Shown piece after piece: positions 58,496-64,000 of a stretch of 64,000 bases of DNA. The stretch lies in contig AGIF02000001.1 of the NCBI GenBank assembly GCA_000227505.4, positions 1,632,035-1,696,034 on the forward strand, written 5' to 3'. A program made the translations under genes and the position numbers. This DNA is from a gamma proteobacterium HIMB55 (GTDB lineage Bacteria; Pseudomonadota; Gammaproteobacteria; Pseudomonadales; Halieaceae). The notes beneath the pieces are model-generated. The model was given only the letters and a program-made list of their open reading frames with translations, was not told where the DNA came from and ran no database searches. How positions within the stretch are numbered: the first letter of the stretch is position 1; each line of letters begins with the position of its first letter.

Positions 58496-59353
58496 TTAAT
58501 TACCGAGCTGCGCAGCAACCTCAGCAGCAAAGTCGACCTTCTCGACTTCGATGCCTTCGCCGACTTCGAAGCGTGTAAACCCTGCAATGCTCGCGCCCGC
58601 AGCCTTTACTAACTTACCGACAGTGACATCTGGATCTTTCACGAACGCCTGCTCGGTCAAACTATTCTCCGAGAGATATTTGCGAATACGACCTTCAATC
58701 ATCTTCTCAACGATCTCTGGCGGCTTACCAGAATCAGCAGCCTGCGCCGTGTAGATCTCTCGCTCTTTCTGCAACTGGTCCTCTGGCATATCAGCAGGAG
58801 CTACAACCGCAGGGTTAACAGCGGCCACGTGCATAGCAACATCTTTCGCCAATTCTTCATCGCCGCCTGCAAGCTCTACGAGCACGGCGATTCGGTTATT
58901 ACCGTGGACGTATCCACCGACAACGCCATCAGCTGCAGACACAACGCCGATACGACGTACAGAGATGTTCTCACCGATTTTCTGAACCAACGCCTGACGT
59001 GCATCTTCGATATCACCACCGGCGATAGCCGCAACATCATCAGTTTGAAGTTCAACTGCTTTGTCCATGACCTGAGAAACAAAGCCAGCAAAATTCTCAT
59101 CGCGAGCTACAAAGTCTGTTTCGCTGTTTACTTCGCCAATGACGCCGGACTTACCATCTTCAGCAATTCTTATTGCAACAACACCATCAGCTGCAGTACG
59201 ACCGGCTTTTTTCGCAGCCTTCATACCACTTGATTTACGAAGCTCTTCGATCGCAACTTCGATATCCCCACCTGCAGCTGCGAGTGCTTTTTTACACTCA
59301 AGCAAACCCAAGCCTGTTCGTTCGCGCAATTCTTTTACTAATGCAGCAGACAT
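58496..59353 (-). CDS. tsf: Elongation factor Ts
   Basis: 285 residues from the ATG at 59351-59353 (AAAGGG upstream). [23 protein letters not shown] and [10 protein letters not shown] are the EF-Ts signatures. Recharges EF-Tu with GTP. Second gene after rpsB, separated from it by the attenuator. An open frame runs back to 59407 but its start lies in the attenuator. Confidence 0.98.
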   Translation of the reverse strand: MSAALVKELRERTGLGLLECKKALAAAGGDIEVAIEELRKSSGMKAAKKAGRTAADGVVAIRIAEDGKSGVIGEVNSETDFVARDENFAGFVSQVMDKAVELQTDDVAAIAGGDIEDARQALVQKIGENISVRRIGVVSAADGVVGGYVHGNNRIAVLVELAGGDEELAKDVAMHVAAVNPAVVAPADMPEDQLQKEREIYTAQAADSGKPPEIVEKMIEGRIRKYLSENSLTEQAFVKDPDVTVGKLVKAAGASIAGFTRFEVGEGIEVEKVDFAAEVAAQLGN

Positions 59354-59409
59354 TTTTTTACCCTTTTTACGACTTAAAACAGTCCCGCTATAACTGCGGA
59401 ACAACACTT

Positions 59410-59434
59410 AAAAAAAAGCCGCGCTAGGCGCGGC
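59410..59434 (-). terminator. Attenuator/intrinsic terminator between rpsB and tsf
   Basis: Seven-base GC stem GCCGCGC/GCGCGGC with loop TAG/CTA, followed on the minus strand by TTTTTTTTAAG, a standard intrinsic terminator. It lies 11 bases after the rpsB stop and 57 bases before tsf. In E. coli a similar element lowers tsf relative to rpsB. Confidence 0.9.
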
Positions 59435-59444
59435 CTATCAATAT

Positions 59445-60218
59445 TTACTCGGCGTCGCCAGTGGCCTCGGCGGGCGCCTCAGCTTCTTCTGTCTCAACAA
59501 CTTCCATGAACTCGTCAACGACAGGCGCTTCAGAGCTAGCACCTTTACCGGCCATGACCGCATCTGCGACTGCTGTCACGTAAAGCTTGATAGCGCGGAT
59601 CGCATCATCGTTACCTGGAATGATGTAATCAACACCATCGGGGTCACTGTTTGTATCCACGATGCCAATAACGGGGATACCAAGCTTGTTTGCCTCAGTG
59701 ATCGCGATACGCTCGTGATCAACGTCAACGACGAACAAAGCGTCAGGCAAACCGCCCATGTCCTTGATACCACCAATAGAACGGTCAAGTTTGTCTTTGC
59801 TACGCGAGCGCATCAGAGCTTCTTTCTTTGTCAGCTTGTCGAATGTGCCGTCCTGCTCCTGCGTCTCAAGATCACGAAGACGCTTGATAGAAGAGCGAAT
59901 GGTTTTGTAATTGGTCAACATGCCGCCTAACCATCGGTGGCTGACGTAGGGCATACCGCAACGCTCGGCCTGCTCCTGAATAATTTTACCTGCGGCACGC
60001 TTAGTACCAACAAACATAATTTGGTTCTTGTTCTCTGCTAATCGCTGGATAAATCCAAGCGCATCATTGAACGCAGGAACAGTGTGCTCGAGGTTGATAA
60101 TGTGGATCTTGTTTCTCGCGCCAAAGATGTATTGATCCATCTTTGGGTTCCAGAAACGGGTTTGGTGGCCAAAGTGCGCGCCGGCCTGCAGCAACTCGCG
60201 CATGCTTACTTGTGTCAT
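59445..60218 (-). CDS. rpsB: 30S ribosomal protein S2
   Basis: 257 residues. [48 protein letters not shown] and [18 protein letters not shown] are diagnostic. An acidic C-terminal tail ([19 protein letters not shown]) extends it beyond the E. coli length (241). First gene of the rpsB-tsf pair. Confidence 0.98.
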   Translation of the reverse strand: MTQVSMRELLQAGAHFGHQTRFWNPKMDQYIFGARNKIHIINLEHTVPAFNDALGFIQRLAENKNQIMFVGTKRAAGKIIQEQAERCGMPYVSHRWLGGMLTNYKTIRSSIKRLRDLETQEQDGTFDKLTKKEALMRSRSKDKLDRSIGGIKDMGGLPDALFVVDVDHERIAITEANKLGIPVIGIVDTNSDPDGVDYIIPGNDDAIRAIKLYVTAVADAVMAGKGASSEAPVVDEFMEVVETEEAEAPAEATGDAE

Positions 60219-60304
60219 AACTTTTCTCTAAGTTGGGTTTCACTTCCGTTTACGCAAAGTGTCCAACCGACAGAGCGGCACCCGGCACTTTGTTGAGTGT
60301 AAAC
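60219..60304 (-). promoter_or_regulatory. rpsB leader with nested stem, probable S2-responsive element
   Basis: On the minus strand GTTTAC ... GTAAAC (60299-60304 with 60248-60253) encloses CAAAGTG ... CACTTTG (60086-type pairing: 60086 is not used; 60286-60292 with 60055 is not used), i.e. 60286-60292 pairs with 60255-60261. The two helices stack around a 24-base internal loop. S2 represses its own operon through the rpsB 5' leader in gammaproteobacteria, and this structured leader directly before the start fits. Structure by eye only. Confidence 0.55.
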
Positions 60305-60341
60305 GTGCTATTAATTACCGGCATTCCCGATAACGGCGCGC

Positions 60342-60347
60342 TTTATA
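60342..60347 (-). promoter_or_regulatory. rpsB promoter -10 element
   Basis: TATAAA on the minus strand with TG one base upstream (TGGTATAAA) is an extended -10. The GCGCGCC that follows is a GC-rich discriminator typical of stringent ribosomal-protein promoters. -35 region weak. Divergent from map. Confidence 0.6.
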
Positions 60348-60454
60348 CCACACGCTCGCTAAGTCCAGAACCCTTAACCTGTAATATTCACCGCTCCTTG
60401 CGGTAAACTACCGGTATTAGTGAACTTCAATTAAAAAGTCTTGGAAATGAGTAC

Positions 60455-61237
60455 GTGAGCAATATAGCGATCAAAACCGATGAAGATATCGCAGGTATGC
60501 GAGAGGCCGGCCGTCTAGCAGCTGAAGTGCTGGAGATGATTGAGCCGCATGTCGTCCCTGGGATCTCCACCGCTGAGCTAGATCGAATATGCCACGACCA
60601 TATCGTGAACGTTCAGAATGCAATCCCGGCGCCACTCAATTATAAGGGATTCCCAAAATCTATCTGCACCTCGGTCAACGAGGTGATCTGCCATGGCATC
60701 CCCTCAGAAACAAAAATTCTGAAACAGGGCGACATCATCAACATTGACGTCACCGTGATTAAAAACGGGTGGCATGGCGACACGAGCATTATGGTTCCTG
60801 TTGGCAAGGTTGCGCCGCACGCAGAACGATTGATGCGCGTAACGCAGGAATGTCTTTATAAAGGCCTGGCGTTGGTAAAACCTGGCGCACGGTTGGGCGA
60901 CATTGGCCAAGTCATTCAGCAGTATGCGGAATCCTCGTATTACTCTGTGGTGAGAGAATACTGCGGCCATGGCATTGGAAAAGTCTTCCACGAAGAACCT
61001 CAGGTACTGCACTACGGGCGCGCGGGAACAGGACTGGTTCTTGAAAAAGGAATGACCTTTACCGTGGAGCCCATGATCAATGCAGGCAAGCGACATACGA
61101 AGTTGAACACGCGCGATGGCTGGACAGTTACAACGCGCGATGGTCGTCTGTCTGCACAGTGGGAACACACTATTGCTGTCACTGACGACGGGTGCGAAGT
61201 CCTCACAAAACGCAGTAGAGAAACGCTTCCCTTCTAA
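60455..61237 (+). CDS. map: Methionine aminopeptidase type I
   Basis: 260 residues from GTG at 60455. AIKTDEDIAGMREAGRLAAEVL start, DIINIDVTVIKNGWHGDTS (two Asp ligands), CGHGIGKVFHEEPQVLHYG (His ligand) and MTFTVEPMINAG (Glu ligand), then SAQWEHTIAVT. Removes N-terminal Met from nascent proteins, with the ribosomal and elongation genes divergently adjacent as usual. Confidence 0.97.
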   Translation: MSNIAIKTDEDIAGMREAGRLAAEVLEMIEPHVVPGISTAELDRICHDHIVNVQNAIPAPLNYKGFPKSICTSVNEVICHGIPSETKILKQGDIINIDVTVIKNGWHGDTSIMVPVGKVAPHAERLMRVTQECLYKGLALVKPGARLGDIGQVIQQYAESSYYSVVREYCGHGIGKVFHEEPQVLHYGRAGTGLVLEKGMTFTVEPMINAGKRHTKLNTRDGWTVTTRDGRLSAQWEHTIAVTDDGCEVLTKRSRETLPF

Positions 61238-61363
61238 GTGCAGCACTGACGGATGGATCACAGGTGCTAGTTGATGCCATGGTGATCGGCGGTGTTCTCA
61301 CCATCGACTGCTCTGATCCCATGCTTAATTCGTAATTAATGAGAATCGTCAATATACGACCCT

Positions 61364-63973
61364 ATGGTGACACCAACACTGACAGTGCTAATCGCAGAAT
61401 TGAGAGACGGTCTTAAGGCACGCAATGCTGAACTGTCTGATCAGTTTTCTCCTGACAAGTCAGTCAGCGACTTATTAACGGCGCGGTGCGCTGCCGTTGA
61501 TGACGCATTAGACCAGCTGTGGGCGCACTTTAACCTTGACGAGGCTAATGCAACGCTTGCGGCGGTTGGCGGCTACGGTCGGGGTGAGTTATACCCGCAA
61601 TCTGACGTAGACGTGCTCATCCTGATACCCGATGAGGCAAAGGTCGATAACACTTCGTTATCGGGCTTTGTTGGCGCCCTTTGGGATCTAGGCCTCAAAA
61701 TTGGCCATAGTGTTCGAACGCCCGACGAATGCATCTCGCTCGCCTCCACTGACATCACGGTAATGACCACCCTGATAGAAACTCGCTTGTTAGCAGGTGA
61801 AGGAGCGTTACTCGATGAGGTCACGAAACGACTGGACGAGGAGCGTGTTTGGCCATCAGCGGAGTTTTTCAACGCAAAGATCGAAGAACAAAGCACTCGC
61901 CATGAAAAATTTGGTCTCACAGGCTACAGCTTGGAACCCAACGTCAAGTCCTCACCCGGGGGCCTTCGCGACATTCAAGTCATAGGCTGGATTGCTCGCC
62001 GTCACTTCGGGATCAGTCTTGACGAGCTCCCAACAGGCGAATTCCTCTCGGAGGAGGAGCTCGGGCTGTTAAAGGAAGGACACGACTATTTGAGTCGCGT
62101 GCGTTTTGCCTTGCACACACAAACAGGCAGAGAGGAGGATCGACTCCTTTTTGAGCACCAGCAGACCTTATCCAAGCAGTGGGGCTTTGAGGATCACGGA
62201 AAGTTAGCCGTCGAGCAGTTTATGCAGGCTTACTTCCGTAACGTGCAAGCGGTCTCTCATACCACGGCTCTTTTAATCGATATTTTCCAAAAGACGCTGT
62301 TGCATAGCGAATCATCAAAAGCCGTCATTATCGATGAGGACTTCGAACTCATTGATGATCGTATCTCGGCGCGACACGAGAAGGTATTTTCGGAGAAGCC
62401 GTCTAATCTTTTGAGAATTTTTTCAGTTATTGCACGCGACGACCGAGTAAAGCGCATTGATCCTGAAACCACGCGACTTTTGCGCGCCTCGGCACCGATT
62501 ATTGACGACGCGTTTAAAAGCGATCCTGTCAACCGACGCGCATTCCTCGAGATTATTGCTGCACCCCACAACATGACGAAGCAGTTGCGCAGAATGCTGC
62601 GTCACGGGGTGCTTGCACGTTATCTCCCAGCGTTTGGTGCCATCGTAGGGCAGATGCAATTTGACATGTTCCACACTTACACCGTTGATGCGCATACCAT
62701 GCAGGTGATTGCCAATTGCCGCAGATTTCTTCGCGCCGACTATACCGATCGTTTTCCTGTCACCACGCGAATTGCACAGCGCCTTCGAAACCCGTCCCTG
62801 CTCTTTCTAGCCGCGCTTTTTCACGACATCGGTAAGGGGAGAGGTGGCGACCACTCGGAGCTCGGCGCGGTTGATGCCCGTGAATTTTGTGAGCAGCACT
62901 TTTTCGATGAGCCCGATACTGAGCTCATTGTCTGGCTGGTTCGCAACCATCTATTCATGAGTTCGTTTTCGCAAAAGCGGGATATATCTGACCCTGAAGA
63001 GATCCAGCGCTTCGCGGAACATGTATCCACCGAGGAGCGACTCGATTACCTTTTCACGTTAACTGTCGCAGATATAAACGGCACTAACCCAGAGCTTTGG
63101 AATGCGTGGCGCAGCTCCTTATTGAGGCATTTGTATACGGAAACTCGTCGAGCGCTGCGGCGCGGTCTCGCCAATCCGATAGCGCGTGAAGACGTTATAA
63201 CCGCCACAAAAAAAGCGGCAGCGCATCTCCTCGAATTCAGAGGCTTCTTGGACGACGAGCTATCCGATATTTGGGCGAATCGAGGCGACGATTACTTCCT
63301 TCGCGAGCGTCCAGAGGACGTAGCTTGGCACACCGAGGCAATTGCCGACTTTGACGGCAGTAGTGAGCCTCTGGTATTGATCAAGCAATCCTCAGAGTCA
63401 CTAATAGCCAACGCAACACAAATATTCGTGCACACCCATGACACGGAGAACGTCTTTTCCAAAGTGTGTTCAGCCCTGGAACTTCTGGACCTGAGCATTA
63501 ATGACGCGCGAATTTATAGCGGCACAGACGGCGCCACGCTCGACACTTTCTTTGTATTGAAAGCTGACGGTTCGCCGATAGACAGTGCTCCAGAGACTTT
63601 GACCTTGATCGAGCGCTCCATTGTCGAGGCGCTCAGCGCTTCTTCTGTTAGCCAAGGTAATCAGCGTATGAACCGGACATTGCGGTCCTTCCTGTCGCCT
63701 ACCGAAGTAACCTTTATCGAGGATCAGAACCGCAACCTCACTATCATGGAGCTGAGCTCACCTGACAGACCGGGTCTGCTTGCACGCGTAGGGCAAATCA
63801 TGGCGGACAATCAAATCAGCATTCAAGGCGCTAAAATTCAGACTTTGGGCGAGCGCGTGGAGGATGTATTTTTCCTCACAACCGACCAGGGTGACCGGCT
63901 TGCTGACGACACGATTTGCGAGCGACTACGCGAGCAAGTATGCACAGCTCTAGATCAAGGACTAGCGGCATGA
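61364..63973 (+). CDS. glnD: Bifunctional uridylyltransferase/uridylyl-removing enzyme GlnD
   Basis: 869 residues. The nucleotidyltransferase core is GGYGRGELYPQSDVDVLIL (D81, D83), the HD domain holds HDIGKGRGGDHSE near residue 487, and two C-terminal ACT domains (from about 690, ending LSSPDRPGLLARVGQIMADN) sense glutamine. It modifies PII to control nitrogen metabolism. Stop TGA overlaps the dapC ATG by ATGA. Confidence 0.97.
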   Translation: MVTPTLTVLIAELRDGLKARNAELSDQFSPDKSVSDLLTARCAAVDDALDQLWAHFNLDEANATLAAVGGYGRGELYPQSDVDVLILIPDEAKVDNTSLSGFVGALWDLGLKIGHSVRTPDECISLASTDITVMTTLIETRLLAGEGALLDEVTKRLDEERVWPSAEFFNAKIEEQSTRHEKFGLTGYSLEPNVKSSPGGLRDIQVIGWIARRHFGISLDELPTGEFLSEEELGLLKEGHDYLSRVRFALHTQTGREEDRLLFEHQQTLSKQWGFEDHGKLAVEQFMQAYFRNVQAVSHTTALLIDIFQKTLLHSESSKAVIIDEDFELIDDRISARHEKVFSEKPSNLLRIFSVIARDDRVKRIDPETTRLLRASAPIIDDAFKSDPVNRRAFLEIIAAPHNMTKQLRRMLRHGVLARYLPAFGAIVGQMQFDMFHTYTVDAHTMQVIANCRRFLRADYTDRFPVTTRIAQRLRNPSLLFLAALFHDIGKGRGGDHSELGAVDAREFCEQHFFDEPDTELIVWLVRNHLFMSSFSQKRDISDPEEIQRFAEHVSTEERLDYLFTLTVADINGTNPELWNAWRSSLLRHLYTETRRALRRGLANPIAREDVITATKKAAAHLLEFRGFLDDELSDIWANRGDDYFLRERPEDVAWHTEAIADFDGSSEPLVLIKQSSESLIANATQIFVHTHDTENVFSKVCSALELLDLSINDARIYSGTDGATLDTFFVLKADGSPIDSAPETLTLIERSIVEALSASSVSQGNQRMNRTLRSFLSPTEVTFIEDQNRNLTIMELSSPDRPGLLARVGQIMADNQISIQGAKIQTLGERVEDVFFLTTDQGDRLADDTICERLREQVCTALDQGLAA

Positions 63974-64000
63974 ATCCGGGTATGAATACGCTCCACCCCT
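63970..64000 (+). CDS. dapC: N-terminus of succinyldiaminopimelate transaminase DapC (partial)
   Basis: ATG at 63970-63972 overlapping the glnD stop (ATGA) reads MNPGMNTLHP to the window edge, matching the DapC start (M-N-..-L-P-YPF). A second ATG at 63982 is an alternative. dapC follows glnD in pseudomonads. PLP aminotransferase in the lysine/DAP pathway; only ten codons are visible. Confidence 0.7.
   Translation, partial: MNPGMNTLHP

Overview
The window is a chromosomal segment of a gammaproteobacterium. Core gene order matches that group: rpsP-rimM-trmD-rplS, ffh-ypjD-corB, alaS-lysC-csrA-tRNA-Ser, rpsB-tsf-pyrH-frr-uppS-cdsA-dxr-rseP-bamA-skp-lpxD-fabZ-lpxA-lpxB-rnhB-dnaE, and map-glnD-dapC divergent from rpsB. 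Mid-range GC, dense packing, several 2-oxoglutarate dioxygenases, a sodium:amino-acid symporter and a glucosylglycerate-type solute cluster suggest a free-living marine heterotroph, perhaps of the OM60/Halieaceae or Cellvibrionales type; that placement is inference. I see no prophage, IS element or CRISPR array, and no gene-free stretch over 300 bases.

Layout. 1-4.5 kb (minus strand): ribosome/tRNA-modification operon, xerD, the start of a probable dsbC, and ffh. 4.6-6.8 kb (plus): the ypjD (corE)/corB pair. 6.8-9.7 kb (minus): queA-tgt-DUF1289, preceded by an acidic repeat protein with its own terminator. 9.8-10.5 kb: tRNA-Leu(CAA) and a CinA/PncC-type amidohydrolase. 10.5-17.9 kb is accessory: a degenerate sensor-kinase-like membrane protein, small membrane proteins, a cupin, an AGCS symporter, a TauD dioxygenase, DUF2237 and a TauE/SafE permease. 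18.1-22.9 kb (minus): a tightly overlapped four-gene operon (glycerate kinase, phosphatase, glycosyltransferase, GH13 phosphorylase) that could both make and break glucosylglycerate. 23-30.5 kb is a catabolic/accessory block: amidohydrolase, serine hydrolase, acyl-CoA synthetase, TVP38-like membrane protein, IPNS-like oxygenase and GST/SspA-like protein. 30.6-37.4 kb (minus): tRNA-Ser(GCT), a second TauD, csrA, lysC, alaS, a HIT protein, a Trm112-like protein and an M23-like protein. 37.7-41.1 kb (plus): greB and a full-length gcvP. 41.2-41.9 kb (minus): DUF1244 and an unusual lipoprotein Nudix hydrolase. 42.1-60.2 kb (minus): the translation / envelope biogenesis / lipid A / replication supercluster. 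60.4 kb to the end (plus): map, glnD and the first codons of dapC.

The main points for a second look are these. xerD has no canonical start codon and shares a frame with rplS across two stop codons and a perfect hairpin. A Nudix hydrolase carries a lipoprotein signal. One operon seems to encode a complete glucosylglycerate synthesis/phosphorolysis cycle. The rpsB leader has a nested hairpin like known S2-responsive leaders. A kinase-like sensor lacks the usual N box. A 33-bp tandem repeat lies in a conserved small protein.
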